Shown: in pieces, positions 22,968 through 33,682 of the stretch
How positions within the stretch are numbered: position 1 is the first letter of the stretch
Layout of the letters: every line of letters begins with the position of its first letter
Source: Muribaculaceae bacterium
GTDB taxonomy: Bacteria; Bacteroidota; Bacteroidia; Bacteroidales; Muribaculaceae
Direction: 5' to 3'
Assembly (NCBI GenBank): GCA_017935045.1
Contig: JAGBIJ010000054.1
Span: 1 to 39,973, forward strand
Length of the DNA: 39,973 nt
Translations under genes and position numbers: made by a program
Notes under the pieces: model-generated
What the model was told of the DNA's origin: nothing
The model's input: only the letters and a program-made list of their open reading frames with translations
Databases searched by the model: none

Positions 22968-23106
22968 TAACTTTGCGTCACTGTTTACAGCTGTAGAGAG
23001 TCTTCACAACAATCTGAACCTCAGTCCTCCGGATTGTAGACATATTGTAGGCAACCGGGGCTGAAACAACGATAACCTAAAAATGCAAATTTTCAGCCGC
23101 TTTTTT
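22968..23106 (+). ncRNA. nadA leader RNA or small RNA ending in an intrinsic terminator
   Basis: A -7 box TAACTTTG (22968-22975), with a poor -33, starts a transcript of about 125 bases. It ends in GGCTGAAA (23059-23066) paired with TTTCAGCC (23091-23098), then GC and six T residues. The nadA ATG lies 72 bases further on. The CTCAGTCC segment near 23021-23028 could pair with GGGGCTGA instead and free the terminator, as in an attenuator. It matches no riboswitch I know; a free-standing small RNA is equally possible. Confidence 0.4.
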
Positions 23107-23178
23107 ATCTTCGCTATCTACAGGGATAATAGTATTAGTAGACCTTTTATAAATTTAAAATTTTAACCTTATATAAAG

Positions 23179-24144
23179 ATGGGTACGTACGAACCTAACC
23201 TTTCCGCTGAGATGTCAGACCAGGAATTGAGCCGGGCCATAGAGCAACTGAAGAAGGAGAAGAACGCTGTGATAATGGCTCACTATTACCAGCGTGACGA
23301 AGTGCAGCGGATTGCCGACCGCATAGGCGATTCGCTGGCGTTGGCGCAGTATGCGGCCACTACGGACGCGGACGTCATAGTGATGTGCGGTGTCCACTTC
23401 ATGGGGGAGACGGCCAAGATACTCTGCCCCGACAAGACCGTGCTTATTCCCGACGCTGATGCCGGCTGCTCGCTGGCCGACAGTTGCGATGCCGATGAGT
23501 TCGCACGTTTCGTCAAGGCCCATCCCGGACATACAGTCATCAGTTATGTCAACACTTCGGCTGCGGTCAAGGCCGTTACCGACATTGTAGTGACGTCAGG
23601 CAACGCGCGTAAGATAGTGGACTCGCTCCCTGCTGACGAAAAAATAATTTTCGGTCCGGACCGCAACTTAGGCGGATATATCAATTCGGTTACGGGCCGA
23701 GATATGGTATTGTGGCCGGGAGCATGCCACGTGCATGACCGGTTTTCGCTTGAAGGTATAGCGGAACTGCGCAGGATGCATCCCGACGCCAAGGTGCTTG
23801 TGCATCCTGAGTGTCGCAAACCGCTGCAGCTTATTGCCGATAAAGTGGGCTCTACGGCGGCTCTGCTCGAATATGCGCGTACCTCTGAAGCCTCTGAATT
23901 CATTGTAGTGACGGAGAGCGGTATTCTTTATGAAATGCAGAATAAGTGTCCTGACAAGACCTTCATACCTGCTCCGGCGCAGGATGCGGAGTGCCAGTGC
24001 AACCAGTGTGAATACATGAAGCTCGGCACGCTGCGCAAGATATATGAGGCTCTGAAGACGGGCAAACCCGAAGTAACGGTAGACCCCGAAATAGCTCAGA
24101 AAGCGCTCAGACCCATCCGCCGGATGCTGGAACTGTCTAAATGA
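23179..24144 (+). CDS. nadA: quinolinate synthase
   Basis: 321 residues. NadA condenses iminoaspartate with dihydroxyacetone phosphate to quinolinate, the first committed ring of NAD. It binds one [4Fe-4S] cluster through three cysteines: Cys70 in VMCGVHFMGETAK, Cys212 in HPECRKP, and one of those in CQCNQCEYMK (272-277). AHYYQRDEVQ, PDADAGCSLADSC and YVNTSAAVKA are conserved substrate segments. The partner nadB is not in this window. The gene overlaps the next by 4 bases, and a terminator-bearing leader lies upstream. Confidence 0.96.
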   Translation: MGTYEPNLSAEMSDQELSRAIEQLKKEKNAVIMAHYYQRDEVQRIADRIGDSLALAQYAATTDADVIVMCGVHFMGETAKILCPDKTVLIPDADAGCSLADSCDADEFARFVKAHPGHTVISYVNTSAAVKAVTDIVVTSGNARKIVDSLPADEKIIFGPDRNLGGYINSVTGRDMVLWPGACHVHDRFSLEGIAELRRMHPDAKVLVHPECRKPLQLIADKVGSTAALLEYARTSEASEFIVVTESGILYEMQNKCPDKTFIPAPAQDAECQCNQCEYMKLGTLRKIYEALKTGKPEVTVDPEIAQKALRPIRRMLELSK

Positions 24145-25892
24145 TGGGCTCCAGGCGCTTCAGCCTTTGCATGTATGCCGTCGTATGGATTGGCGTGGCG
24201 CTGCTCTTAGCCGCTGCCGGGCTCTATATGGACGACTACCATTATCTGCATGAATTCATAGGAAGCCATCACTACGACGTATCTTTCGATTTTTGCGAAG
24301 GCGCGCCGATAACTTCCGTAAGCCAGGCGGTCCGCTCCTCGTGGCTCCATTACTTCTATTGGGGCAACGGACGGCTGGGCAGCGCCATTATGTTTTTTCT
24401 CAATCTGCTGCCCCGCTGGCTCTGGCCGCCGCTTCATGCCACTGCGTTTACCTGCATGTTGTGGCTGCTCATACGCCTTATAGCCGGGGAATCCATGCGG
24501 CCGCTCCTATGGATTGGCATACTCGCCTCCGTATGGATAGTCTTCCCCTGGCATGAGAACATGGTGGCCTCCACCTACTTTATCAACTACGTCTGGACGG
24601 CTTGCCTCAACCTCTGGCTGCTATACCTGCTCATTCCCCTTTCAGGGCGGCATATACGGCGTCCTGTCGGCGCCCTTCGCGCCACAGCCCTTATGCTGCT
24701 TGCTCTGTGTGCCGCCACCATGCACGAGGGCCTGAGCGTAGTGACGGACATGTACCTGTTTCTGCTTTGGCTGAGGCTGATAAGATTGTGGAGGCGCGTA
24801 TCCGCCTTCGACCGCCGTACCGTACGCCGCAACATACTCCTGCTTTCAGCTGTTTTTCTGGTCTATGCCGTAGGTTCGCTGGCAGTCATATTCGCCCCTT
24901 CCGTGATAGGACGCGGCTCCTCGCTCATCAGTCTCGTAAGATTTACCTATCTGCCCGGACTGATTTACTTCATATTAGTACAGAACTGGCTTCTGACGTC
25001 AGTCCTTCTACTTTTGATTCTCATTCGTTTTACCGCCGGACGCCGGGCATTGCGCAGAGTGCTGAAGCGCGACGGAGCCCTCATCCTGTCGGCGATTGCC
25101 GGCATACTGCTGATGTTTTACGTAGACAGCGGGTGCCTGCGTTCCTGCTGGATGGCAGCCGCCTTTCTGCTCATATCTTTCTGGCGCATACTGAGCCGAT
25201 ATTCGCTTCCTTTCTCCATGCGTTGCAAGAATACTCTCGCCTGGTCCGGACTCGCCTGCTATATGCTGTGGATGGCAGCCGTAGACTGCATGCAGTACAC
25301 TTACGGACGCAATATGCGCGCTATGGAGCGGCTTGTGGCCGAAAGCGGCTCAAACCTCATATACTGTGATACCTATTGTTATGACAGCAACCCCTGGTGG
25401 ACGCTTGGTGTGCCGCGCATGCCTTTTCAGGCTTTGTGGAACATGTATATGCACCTGCTTCCCCGTCATCCTGACGGAAGTCCTCTTTATTGCGGGACGG
25501 ACAAAGAGCTGATAGTGCTGCCCGCCTCCATGCGTGGCGTTTCTTTCGACTCCTTGCCCCAGGTTCCCGGCTCCGCCGCTGTGCGCGGCATCTTTCCCAA
25601 CTTCATCGCCACAGACAGTGTACCCCAATACCTTTCCTTCACATTTCGCGGAACAGTGCCGCGTCCCTGGCATACTCCCGGTCATATTCTTCCCCAGTAC
25701 AACCTTGGCAAGAACAAAAGCACTGTCATATTGCGTACGCGCGACGTTCAGGTTATGACGCGACGTATTCCCGGTTACCCCGGCCGCCCCGACACCCTTG
25801 ACTTCTTTTTCCCCGACTATCCGCCCCGATCTGTCTATGGTCTCACACTGGTCAGCATCGACACCATACAAGCGCCTAAGCCTGCCGAATAA
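24141..25892 (+). CDS. multi-spanning membrane protein, DUF6056-like
   Basis: 583 residues with roughly 10 hydrophobic helices in the first 400 and a soluble C-terminal part. An early DDYHYLHEF acidic motif after the first helix, the segment YFYWGNGRLGSAIMFF, and TMHEGLSVVTD are the pattern of DUF6056/GtrII-like membrane proteins, which resemble GT-C glycosyltransferases. A lipid-linked sugar transfer role is therefore plausible but unproven. The start overlaps nadA by 4 bases (ATGA), so the two are translationally coupled although no functional link is obvious. Confidence 0.7.
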   Translation: MMGSRRFSLCMYAVVWIGVALLLAAAGLYMDDYHYLHEFIGSHHYDVSFDFCEGAPITSVSQAVRSSWLHYFYWGNGRLGSAIMFFLNLLPRWLWPPLHATAFTCMLWLLIRLIAGESMRPLLWIGILASVWIVFPWHENMVASTYFINYVWTACLNLWLLYLLIPLSGRHIRRPVGALRATALMLLALCAATMHEGLSVVTDMYLFLLWLRLIRLWRRVSAFDRRTVRRNILLLSAVFLVYAVGSLAVIFAPSVIGRGSSLISLVRFTYLPGLIYFILVQNWLLTSVLLLLILIRFTAGRRALRRVLKRDGALILSAIAGILLMFYVDSGCLRSCWMAAAFLLISFWRILSRYSLPFSMRCKNTLAWSGLACYMLWMAAVDCMQYTYGRNMRAMERLVAESGSNLIYCDTYCYDSNPWWTLGVPRMPFQALWNMYMHLLPRHPDGSPLYCGTDKELIVLPASMRGVSFDSLPQVPGSAAVRGIFPNFIATDSVPQYLSFTFRGTVPRPWHTPGHILPQYNLGKNKSTVILRTRDVQVMTRRIPGYPGRPDTLDFFFPDYPPRSVYGLTLVSIDTIQAPKPAE

Positions 25893-25926
25893 GAGCATTT
25901 ATAATGGCTGATTCGCAGAAAATCAC

Positions 25927-25934
25927 TAACTTTG
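25927..25934 (+). promoter_or_regulatory. leuS -7 promoter box
   Basis: TAACTTTG 19 bases before the leuS ATG; the -33 position has no clear TTG. The leader would be about 14 bases. Confidence 0.5.
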
Positions 25935-25952
25935 CAAAAAATACAGTTATAG

Positions 25953-28718
25953 ATGGAATACAATCATAAGGAGATAGAGTCCAGATGGCAGAAGTTCTGG
26001 AAAGAAAATGAAACTTACAAGACCCGCGAAGACACGTCGCGTCCTAAATATTACGTACTCGACATGTTCCCTTATCCTTCGGGAGCCGGCCTGCACGTAG
26101 GCCATCCTCTCGGATACATAGCTTCCGACATTTTCTCCCGTTACAAGCGGCAGAACGGTTTCAATGTACTCCATCCCATGGGCTACGACGCCTATGGTCT
26201 GCCGGCCGAGCAGTACGCCATACAGACCGGACAGCACCCATGTGTCACTACGGAGCAGAACATAGCCCGCTATCGTGAGCAGCTCGACAAGATAGGTTTC
26301 AGCTACGACTGGAGCCGCGAGGTGCGTACCTGCGACCCTGCTTACTACAAGTGGACCCAGTGGGCTTTCATGCAGATGTTCAATCACTGGTACGATCGTG
26401 CAGCCGGCAAGGCGCGTCCCATAAGCGAGCTTGTGGCCGCTTTCGCTGCCTCAGGCACCGAGGGCATCGACGCCGCCTGCGGCAAGGATATGACCTTCAC
26501 TGCCGACGAATGGAACGCCATGGGCGAGAAGCGGCAGCGCGAGGCGCTGATGAATTACCGCATCGCCTATCAGGGACAGACCATGGTAAACTGGTGTCCG
26601 AAGCTCGGCACCGTCCTGGCCAACGACGAGGTCAGCGAGGGCATAAGCGTGCGTGGCGGCTACCCGGTGGAGCAGCGTATGATGACGCAGTGGTGTCTGC
26701 GTGTCAGCGCCTACGCCCAGCGTCTGCTCGACGGTCTCGACACTCTCGGCTGGACCGACTCGCTCAAGGAGACACAGCGCAACTGGATAGGCCGCAGCGA
26801 GGGAGCCGAGATGCGTTTCCCCGTGGCCGACAGCGATATAGAACTGGAAATATTTACCACACGCGCCGACACGGTGTTTGGCGTTACCTTCATGGTACTC
26901 GCCCCGGAGAGCAAATATGTGGCCATGCTGACGACTCCCGACCGCAAGCTGGAGGTGGACCGCTATCTCTGCGAGGTCAGCCGCAAGACCGAGCGCGAAC
27001 GCCAGATAGATAAGAAGGTCAGCGGCGTCTTTACCGGCTCTTATGCCATCAATCCCCTTACGGGCAAGAAGATACCTGTCTGGGTGTCTGACTACGTGCT
27101 CGCCGGCTACGGTACGGGCGCCATCATGGCAGTACCGGCCCACGACTCGCGCGACTACGCCTTTGCCCGTCATTTCGACCTCCCCATAGTGCCGCTTATC
27201 GAGGGAGCCGACGTCTCAGAGGAGTCATTCGACGCCAAGGAGGGCATTATGATCAATTCCGAAGGCCCGGAGCTGAACCTCAACGGCATGACTGTAAAGC
27301 AGGCTATAGCCGCTGCCAAGAGTTTCATTGAGAGCAAGGGACTGGGCCGTGTCAAGGTCAACTACCGCCTGCGCGACGCCATATTCTCGCGCCAGCGTTA
27401 TTGGGGAGAGCCTTTCCCCGTCTACTATAAGGAAGGTACCCCGTATCTGATGGACGAATCCGTCCTGCCCCTCTGCTTGCCCGAGGTGCCCTCTTATCTG
27501 CCCACCGAGCAGGGCGAGCCGCCTCTGGGCCGCGCCGCCGGATGGCATACACCCGCCGGTTGCCCCATAGAGAAATGCACTATGCCCGGTTTCGCCGGTT
27601 CCTCGGCCTATTACCTGCGCTATATGGATCCTCACAATGACAAGGCTCTTGTGGGACGCGAGGCTGACGAATACTGGCAGGATGTAGACCTCTACATAGG
27701 CGGCACGGAGCATGCCACCGGCCACCTTATCTATTCCCGATTCTGGAACAAATTCCTTTACGACCTCGGCCTCGTGGTAAAGGACGAGCCTTTCCGCCGC
27801 CTCGTAAATCAAGGCATGATTCAGGGCCGCAGCAACTTCGTCTACAGAATCAAGGACACCAACACTTTCGTCTCCGCCACCCTTAAAGATAAGTACGACA
27901 CCACCCCCATCCACGTGGATGTCAACATAGTGAAGGCCGACCGCCTCGACCTCGACGCCTTCCGCAAATGGCGTCCGGAATACGCCGACGCGGAATTTAT
28001 ACTCGACGACGGCGAGTATGTATGCGGCTACGCTGTGGAGAAGATGAGTAAATCCATGTTCAATGTAGTTAATCCCGACGACATAGTGGAGCGCTACGGC
28101 GCCGACACTCTGCGCCTCTACGAGATGTTCCTCGGCCCACTCGAAGCAAGCAAGCCCTGGGACACCAACGGCATAGACGGCGTGAGCCGTTTCCTCAAGA
28201 AGCTCTGGAACTATGCCGAGAAGGCTCTTGCCCCCGGCGCTCCTGAAAAGGCGTCCGGCCCGCAGCTCAAAGCCATGCACAAGCTCATAAAGAAAGTTAC
28301 CGCCGACATCGAGGCTTTCTCGTTCAATACCTCGGTGGCCGCCTTTATGATAGCTTTGGGCGAACTCCAGTCTGCCGGAGCCCCCTCGCGCGAGGCCATA
28401 GAGTTGTTTGTCAGGGTGCTGGCTCCCTTCGCTCCCCACGTAAGCGAGGAGATATGGCACCGTCTCGGCAACGATACCACCGTTACCGACGCTCCCTGGC
28501 CCGCTTACGACGAGAAATATCTGGTGGAGAACACTGTCAAGTATCCCGTCAGCTTCAACGGCAAGGTGCGCTTTACCATCGAGCTGCCCGCCGACACGCC
28601 GCGCGAGAAGGTGCAGGAGCTGGCTCTCGCCCACGAGTCAGCCGCCCGCTGGCTCGACGGACGTCAGCCCAAGAAAGTGATAGTGGTTCCCGGTCGCATA
28701 GTAAATGTAGTGATATGA
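25953..28718 (+). CDS. leuS: leucyl-tRNA synthetase
   Basis: 921 residues, the usual bacterial length. A class I synthetase with the HIGH signature as HVGH (48-51), the KMSKS loop at about 697-701 (KMSKSMFN), and the connective-peptide editing domain between them ([19 protein letters not shown] and [19 protein letters not shown]). [14 protein letters not shown] and the anticodon-binding helical domain follow. The stop overlaps the start of rdgB (ATGA). Confidence 0.98.
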   Translation: MEYNHKEIESRWQKFWKENETYKTREDTSRPKYYVLDMFPYPSGAGLHVGHPLGYIASDIFSRYKRQNGFNVLHPMGYDAYGLPAEQYAIQTGQHPCVTTEQNIARYREQLDKIGFSYDWSREVRTCDPAYYKWTQWAFMQMFNHWYDRAAGKARPISELVAAFAASGTEGIDAACGKDMTFTADEWNAMGEKRQREALMNYRIAYQGQTMVNWCPKLGTVLANDEVSEGISVRGGYPVEQRMMTQWCLRVSAYAQRLLDGLDTLGWTDSLKETQRNWIGRSEGAEMRFPVADSDIELEIFTTRADTVFGVTFMVLAPESKYVAMLTTPDRKLEVDRYLCEVSRKTERERQIDKKVSGVFTGSYAINPLTGKKIPVWVSDYVLAGYGTGAIMAVPAHDSRDYAFARHFDLPIVPLIEGADVSEESFDAKEGIMINSEGPELNLNGMTVKQAIAAAKSFIESKGLGRVKVNYRLRDAIFSRQRYWGEPFPVYYKEGTPYLMDESVLPLCLPEVPSYLPTEQGEPPLGRAAGWHTPAGCPIEKCTMPGFAGSSAYYLRYMDPHNDKALVGREADEYWQDVDLYIGGTEHATGHLIYSRFWNKFLYDLGLVVKDEPFRRLVNQGMIQGRSNFVYRIKDTNTFVSATLKDKYDTTPIHVDVNIVKADRLDLDAFRKWRPEYADAEFILDDGEYVCGYAVEKMSKSMFNVVNPDDIVERYGADTLRLYEMFLGPLEASKPWDTNGIDGVSRFLKKLWNYAEKALAPGAPEKASGPQLKAMHKLIKKVTADIEAFSFNTSVAAFMIALGELQSAGAPSREAIELFVRVLAPFAPHVSEEIWHRLGNDTTVTDAPWPAYDEKYLVENTVKYPVSFNGKVRFTIELPADTPREKVQELALAHESAARWLDGRQPKKVIVVPGRIVNVVI

Positions 28719-29290
28719 AGGAACTTGTATTTGCTACCAACAACGCCCACAAGCTCGAGGAAGTGCGCCGCATGGTAGGCGACCGCTTTCTTATCCGTTC
28801 GCTGGCCGATATAGGCTGCTATGACGACATACCGGAGACGGCCGACACTCTGGCCGGAAATGCGCTGATTAAGGCGCGCTGGGTCAAGGAGAAATACGGC
28901 TACGACTGCTTTGCCGACGACACCGGCCTTATGGTCGACGCTCTCGGCGGCGCTCCGGGGGTTTACACCGCTCGCTTTGCCGGCGAACACTGCACCCCCG
29001 ACGACAATGTGACCCGTCTGCTTCAGGTCATGGAGGGCAAGACCGACCGCCGTGCCCGTTTCAGCACCGTGATTGCCCTTATACTCGATGGCCGGGAGCA
29101 AATCATGGAGGGCACCGTCGAAGGAGAGATAAGCGACAGCCGGCGCGGCGACGACGGATTCGGATACGACCCGGTATTCATTCCCGAAGACACCGGCCTG
29201 ACATTCGCCCAGATGGGTCCCGACGCCAAAAACGCCATCTCACACCGTGGTCGCGCCATAGCCCGTCTGCTCCAGGCCCTTTCCCGCTGA
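28715..29290 (+). CDS. rdgB: XTP/dITP (non-canonical purine NTP) pyrophosphatase
   Basis: 191 residues of the HAM1/RdgB family, which removes ITP, dITP and XTP from the nucleotide pool. The opening [17 protein letters not shown] binds the phosphates, [25 protein letters not shown] carries the acidic metal ligands, and the end has GYDPVFIP and the signature SHRGRA. An in-frame extension back to 28454 exists, but it lies inside leuS; the ATG at 28715 overlapping the leuS stop is the natural start. Confidence 0.95.
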   Translation: MKELVFATNNAHKLEEVRRMVGDRFLIRSLADIGCYDDIPETADTLAGNALIKARWVKEKYGYDCFADDTGLMVDALGGAPGVYTARFAGEHCTPDDNVTRLLQVMEGKTDRRARFSTVIALILDGREQIMEGTVEGEISDSRRGDDGFGYDPVFIPEDTGLTFAQMGPDAKNAISHRGRAIARLLQALSR

Positions 29291-29296
29291 CCCCGA

Positions 29297-29328
29297 TTTG
29301 CATAACACACTATTTTTCATTAACTTTG
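29297..29328 (+). promoter_or_regulatory. lysS promoter
   Basis: TTTG (29297-29300), a 20-base spacer and TAACTTTG (29321-29328). The leader to the lysS ATG is about 28 bases. Confidence 0.65.
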
Positions 29329-29360
29329 CGATTTAATTATCATTCATATTTACCGATATA

Positions 29361-30911
29361 ATGGAAGAGCTTTCAGAACAGCAGCAGGTGCGCCGCAACT
29401 CTCTGGCCGCATTGCGTGAGCGAGGCATAGAGCCATATCCCGCCGCGCTCTACCCTGTAGACGCTTATACCGACGAAATACGCGACAGTTTCGACGACAA
29501 CCTCCAGCCTCCGCGCGAAGTATGCGTGGCCGGACGCATCATGAGCCGCCGCATCATGGGAAAAGCTTCATTTATGGAGCTGCAGGACTCCCGTGGCCGA
29601 ATCCAGGTCTACGTCAGCCGAGACGACATCTGTCCCGGCGAAGACAAGGACTTGTACAACGTAGTTTTCAAGAAACTCCTTGATATAGGCGACTTCATCG
29701 GAGTACGCGGTTTCGTATTCCGGACCCGTACCGGCGAGATTTCTGTCCACGCACGCGAGATTACGCTCCTGAGCAAGAGCCTGCGTCCTCTCCCCATCGT
29801 AAAGATGAAAGACGGCAAGGCTTACGATGCCTTTACTGATCCTGAGCTGCGTTACCGCCAGCGCTACGTTGACCTCGTGGTCAACAAAGGCGTGAAAGAG
29901 ATATTCCTCAAGCGCACCCGCATGTTCCAGTCCATGCGCGAATACTTCAACTCCCACGGCTACGTCGAGGTCGAGACACCCATACTTCAGTCCATCCCAG
30001 GCGGAGCCTCGGCTCGTCCCTTCATTACCCACCACAACACCCTCGACATTCCCCTTTACCTCCGCATCGCCGACGAGCTTTACCTCAAGCGTCTCATAGT
30101 AGGCGGATTCGAAGGGGTCTACGAGTTCTCCAAGAATTTCCGCAACGAGGGCATGGACCGCACCCACAACCCTGAGTTTACCTGCATGGAGATATACGTC
30201 TCCTACAAGGACTACAACTGGATGATGGACTTTACCGAGAAGATGCTCGAGAAGATAGCCCTCGACGTCAACGGTACCACAGAGGTGCAGGTAGGCGACA
30301 ACACCATCAGCTTCAAGGGTCCCTTTCGCCGCGTTACCATGGCTCAGGCCATCAAGGAGCATACCGGCATCGACATAGAGGGCATGGACGAGGCCGCTCT
30401 CCGTCAGGTCTGCAAGGACCTCGGCATCGAGACTGACCCCTCTATGGGCAAGGGCAAGCTTATAGACGAGATATTCGGCGAGAAATGCGAGGCCAAGTAC
30501 ATACAGCCCACATTCATCATCGACTATCCCATCGAGATGTCGCCCCTTACCAAGCGCCACCGCGACAATCCTGAGCTTACGGAGCGCTTTGAGCTGATGG
30601 TCAACGGCAAGGAGCTGGCCAACGCCTATTCCGAGCTCAACGACCCCATCGATCAGTACGAGCGCTTCGTAGACCAGATGCGCCTTGCCGACAAAGGCGA
30701 TGACGAAGCCATGATTATAGACCACGACTTCATCCGCGCCCTTGAGTACGGCATGCCCCCCACATCAGGCATGGGCATAGGCATGGACCGCCTGGCCATG
30801 CTCCTCACAGGCCAGACCACCATACAGGAAGTACTCCTCTTCCCCCAGATGCGTCCCCAGAAAGCAACCCCTGCCTCCGCAGAGGAAAACACCGAAAACA
30901 CTGATAAGTAA
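29361..30911 (+). CDS. lysS: lysyl-tRNA synthetase, class II
   Basis: 516 residues. The N-terminal OB-fold binds the anticodon ([20 protein letters not shown]). The class II core follows: motif 1 near [16 protein letters not shown], motif 2 [20 protein letters not shown], and motif 3 [13 protein letters not shown]. The last 20 residues are a polar tail ([11 protein letters not shown]). It has its own promoter, and gpsA follows after 9 bases. Confidence 0.97.
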   Translation: MEELSEQQQVRRNSLAALRERGIEPYPAALYPVDAYTDEIRDSFDDNLQPPREVCVAGRIMSRRIMGKASFMELQDSRGRIQVYVSRDDICPGEDKDLYNVVFKKLLDIGDFIGVRGFVFRTRTGEISVHAREITLLSKSLRPLPIVKMKDGKAYDAFTDPELRYRQRYVDLVVNKGVKEIFLKRTRMFQSMREYFNSHGYVEVETPILQSIPGGASARPFITHHNTLDIPLYLRIADELYLKRLIVGGFEGVYEFSKNFRNEGMDRTHNPEFTCMEIYVSYKDYNWMMDFTEKMLEKIALDVNGTTEVQVGDNTISFKGPFRRVTMAQAIKEHTGIDIEGMDEAALRQVCKDLGIETDPSMGKGKLIDEIFGEKCEAKYIQPTFIIDYPIEMSPLTKRHRDNPELTERFELMVNGKELANAYSELNDPIDQYERFVDQMRLADKGDDEAMIIDHDFIRALEYGMPPTSGMGIGMDRLAMLLTGQTTIQEVLLFPQMRPQKATPASAEENTENTDK

Positions 30912-30920
30912 TTTTCCGCC

Positions 30921-31916
30921 ATGCCTGATATAGGACACATAGCGGTACTCGGCGGCGGCTCCTGGGCCACTGCCCTGGCCAAGCTCCTGCTGCGCAATGC
31001 CGGCTCCATCAGCTGGTATATGCGCCGGCAGGACCGTATCGACGACTTCGTCAAGACTGGCCATAACCCGGTCTATCTCAGTGACGTACATTTTCATACC
31101 GACCGTATTCGCTTCTCAGCCGACATAAACGAGGTATGCTCCCGGGCCGACACCCTGGTCATAGCCGTGCCCAGTCCCTACCTCAAGTCCCATCTTGAGC
31201 GCATATCCGTCCCCCTGGCCGGCAAGCTCATAGCCTCCGCAGTCAAGGGCATAGTCCCGGACGAGAATATGATTGTGACCCGCTACATGATGAAGCGTTA
31301 CGGATGCGCCGACTCCGACATGCTCGTCATCGGCGGCCCCTGCCATGCCGAGGAAGTGGCTCTTGAGCGACTCAGCTACCTGACCATAGGCTGCCACGAC
31401 ACAGGTAAAGCCGCCCTCTTCGCCTCGGCACTGGCCGGACGCAACCTCAAGACCATCGTCTCCTCCGATGTCGACGGTATAGAGTACGGCGCAGTGCTGA
31501 AGAACGTCTACGCCATAGCGGCCGGCATAATCCACGGCATGAAATTCGGCGACAACTTCCAGGCGATGCTTACCTGCAACGCCCTCCGCGAGATGCGCCG
31601 ATTCATCGACACCGCTTCCCCGCGAAGCCGCGACGTAGCTGACTCTGCCTACCTCGGAGACCTGCTTGTCACGGCCTACTCCCGATTCTCTCGCAACCAC
31701 AACTTCGGCTCCATGATAGGCCGCGGTTCCAGCGTAAAGGCCGCCATGATGGAGATGGAGATGGTAGCCGAAGGCTACTACGGCACCAAATGCATCCACG
31801 AGATCAACCGCACCCTCGGCGTCGACATGCCCATAGCCGAATGTGTCTACTCCATCCTCTACGACGCCGTCCCGCCGCGTCGCGCCATAGAGTCCATAAC
31901 CGACACCTTCATCTGA
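30921..31916 (+). CDS. gpsA: NAD(P)-dependent glycerol-3-phosphate dehydrogenase
   Basis: 331 residues. It supplies glycerol-3-phosphate for phospholipid synthesis. The Rossmann motif is AVLGGGSWATALAKLL (about 8-23), with VIAVPSPYLKSHL following. The catalytic lysine lies in GAVLKNVYAIAAGIIHGMKFGDN, and DLLVTAYSRFSRNHNFG is conserved. It is co-directional with lysS with a 9-base gap, and with pgi downstream, an order seen in other Bacteroidales. Confidence 0.96.
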   Translation: MPDIGHIAVLGGGSWATALAKLLLRNAGSISWYMRRQDRIDDFVKTGHNPVYLSDVHFHTDRIRFSADINEVCSRADTLVIAVPSPYLKSHLERISVPLAGKLIASAVKGIVPDENMIVTRYMMKRYGCADSDMLVIGGPCHAEEVALERLSYLTIGCHDTGKAALFASALAGRNLKTIVSSDVDGIEYGAVLKNVYAIAAGIIHGMKFGDNFQAMLTCNALREMRRFIDTASPRSRDVADSAYLGDLLVTAYSRFSRNHNFGSMIGRGSSVKAAMMEMEMVAEGYYGTKCIHEINRTLGVDMPIAECVYSILYDAVPPRRAIESITDTFI

Positions 31917-31963
31917 CCCCCGCCCGGCCTCTGGTTCTCCGACCCGGACGCGCCAGCCATCGT

Positions 31964-32016
31964 CGAAGACGATGAATTTCGTTAACCCCACGATGGAACG
32001 CAGCTACTTCGTGGGG
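31964..32016. terminator. paired hairpins between gpsA and pgi
   Basis: The palindrome ATCGTCGAAGACGAT (about 31959-31973) is followed by CCCCACGA (31986-31993) pairing with TCGTGGGG (32009-32016). The second could end the gpsA transcript. The compact double-hairpin design looks like a dispersed repeat, but only one copy is present in this window. Confidence 0.4.
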
Positions 32017-32087
32017 ACGCGCACACCCCTCTCTCCCCGAACTTATATAACCCTGAATTTGTTTCTAAATAAATACACACTTAGATT

Positions 32088-33425
32088 ATGAAAACTATAG
32101 AAATCGACATTCAGCACGCTCTTTACTTCGCAGGTAAAGAGAAATACGACGCTCTCCGCCCTGAGGCTGTAAAAGCCATGGAGAACCTGACCGAAAACAA
32201 AGGCGCAGGCTCCGATTTTCAGGGATGGGTAAAGCTCCCCTCCGAGACACCCCAGTCTCTGCTCGACGACATCAAGGCCACAGCGGCCTCACTCCAGCAG
32301 AAATGCGACTACGTAGTCTGCGTCGGCATCGGCGGCTCCTACCTCGGCGCAAAAGCCGTCATCGAAGCCCTCTCTGACTCCTTCCTCCCCTTCATCCCTG
32401 CCCCCAAGTTTCCCAAAGTCCTCTTTGCCGGACAGAACATCGGCGAAGACTACCTTTCCGAGCTTACAGCTTTCCTCAAAGACAAGAAATTCGGCATCAT
32501 AGTCATATCCAAGTCCGGCACCACCACCGAGCCGGCCATCGCCTTCCGCATCCTCAAAGAGCAGCTTGAGGCACAGGCCGGCAAGCAGGCAGCCAAAGAC
32601 CTCATCGTAGCCATTACCGACGAGCACAAGGGAGCCCTCCGCACCCTCGCCACCCAGGAAGGCTACAAGACCTTCATCATCGCCGACAACGTAGGCGGAC
32701 GCTTCTCCGTACTCACTCCCGTAGGCCTGCTCCCCATCGCCGTAGCCGGATTCGACATCGACAAACTCATAGCCGGAGCCCGCTTCATGGAGGAGAAGAC
32801 CCGTCTTGAGTCCCCCGAAAACCCCTCCGAAGTCTACGCAATGATGCGCAACGCCCTCTACCGCGCCGGCAAGAAGACCGAGATTCTGGTAAACTACAAC
32901 CCCAAGCTCCACTTCTTCGGCGAATGGTGGAAGCAGCTCTACGGCGAGAGCGAAGGCAAAGACAACAAAGGCATCTTCCCCGCAGCCGTAGACCTGACCA
33001 CAGACCTCCACTCCATGGGCCAGTGGATACAGGAAGGCGAACGCACCATATTTGAGACCGTCATCAGCGTAGAGACCTCCAACTGCGAGCTCCGCATACC
33101 CGTAGACCCCGCCAACCTTGACGGCATCAACTACCTGGCCGGCAAGCGCGTAGACGAAGTCAACAAGATGGCCGAGCTCGGCACACGCATCGCCCACAAC
33201 GAAGGCGGCGTACCCGTCATGCGCATTACCATTCCCCAGCTCTGCGAGCACACCCTCGGCGAACTCATCTACTTCTTCGAGAAAGCCTGCGGCATCAGCG
33301 GCTACCTGCTTGGCGTCAACCCCTTCAACCAGCCCGGCGTAGAAGCCTACAAGCGCAACATGTTTGCCCTGCTCGGAAAGCCCGGCTACGAAGCCGAAAC
33401 CCAAGCCATCCAGTCCAAGCTCTGA
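32088..33425 (+). CDS. pgi: glucose-6-phosphate isomerase
   Basis: 445 residues, the shorter bacterial/archaeal-like form found in Bacteroidota and Firmicutes. It interconverts glucose-6-phosphate and fructose-6-phosphate. [16 protein letters not shown] and [16 protein letters not shown] bind the sugar phosphate, [20 protein letters not shown] is the family signature, and the catalytic Glu and His lie in [21 protein letters not shown] and GGVPVMRI to [13 protein letters not shown]. Upstream spacing of 171 bases with a possible weak -7 (TGAATTTG near 32055) suggests its own promoter. Confidence 0.97.
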   Translation: MKTIEIDIQHALYFAGKEKYDALRPEAVKAMENLTENKGAGSDFQGWVKLPSETPQSLLDDIKATAASLQQKCDYVVCVGIGGSYLGAKAVIEALSDSFLPFIPAPKFPKVLFAGQNIGEDYLSELTAFLKDKKFGIIVISKSGTTTEPAIAFRILKEQLEAQAGKQAAKDLIVAITDEHKGALRTLATQEGYKTFIIADNVGGRFSVLTPVGLLPIAVAGFDIDKLIAGARFMEEKTRLESPENPSEVYAMMRNALYRAGKKTEILVNYNPKLHFFGEWWKQLYGESEGKDNKGIFPAAVDLTTDLHSMGQWIQEGERTIFETVISVETSNCELRIPVDPANLDGINYLAGKRVDEVNKMAELGTRIAHNEGGVPVMRITIPQLCEHTLGELIYFFEKACGISGYLLGVNPFNQPGVEAYKRNMFALLGKPGYEAETQAIQSKL

Positions 33426-33432
33426 TTCGCAC

Positions 33433-33518
33433 AATAAGACTAATTAGTCCAATTAGTCTTATTGGTCTAATTAGACTAATCAACACCAGCCCTCCGACCC
33501 CATGCGGCCCGGAGGGCT
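33433..33518 (+). terminator. tandem hairpins after pgi
   Basis: AATAAGACTAATT (33433-33445) pairs with AATTAGTCTTATT (33451-33463). A second, GC-rich hairpin, AGCCCTCCG (33488-33496) with CGGAGGGCT (33510-33518), precedes CATTTTATC and is the better terminator. The AT-rich one repeats the word TCTAATTAG/TAATTAGAC several times. Confidence 0.6.
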
Positions 33519-33664
33519 GCCATTTTATCCGACCCGATTACTGCCCCGCACATACATCACATAACTACACCCTGGCGACCGGGAGCCCCCGGCTGACAGC
33601 GATTTTCCCGGCGCAGCCTGAAATTTTTCGGTCGCCGGATGAAGGGCGGGTCGGATTTTTTTCG

Positions 33665-33672
33665 TAATTTTG
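33665..33672 (+). promoter_or_regulatory. mgtE -7 promoter box
   Basis: TAATTTTG ends 10 bases before the mgtE ATG, so the leader is only a few bases and cannot hold a magnesium riboswitch. No -33 TTG is evident. Confidence 0.5.
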
Positions 33673-33682
33673 TATTTCGACC

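Noticed and set aside
27225-28634. Very long minus-strand open frames opposite leuS, lysS and pgi
   Set aside because: They are shadows caused by the high GC and codon bias of the sense genes, with no recognisable domains.
28454-28714. Long N-terminal extension of RdgB
   Set aside because: It is out-of-frame leuS sequence; the ATGA overlap gives the proper start.
33557-33682. Magnesium riboswitch upstream of mgtE
   Set aside because: The -7 box is 10 bases from the ATG, leaving no room for a leader RNA.
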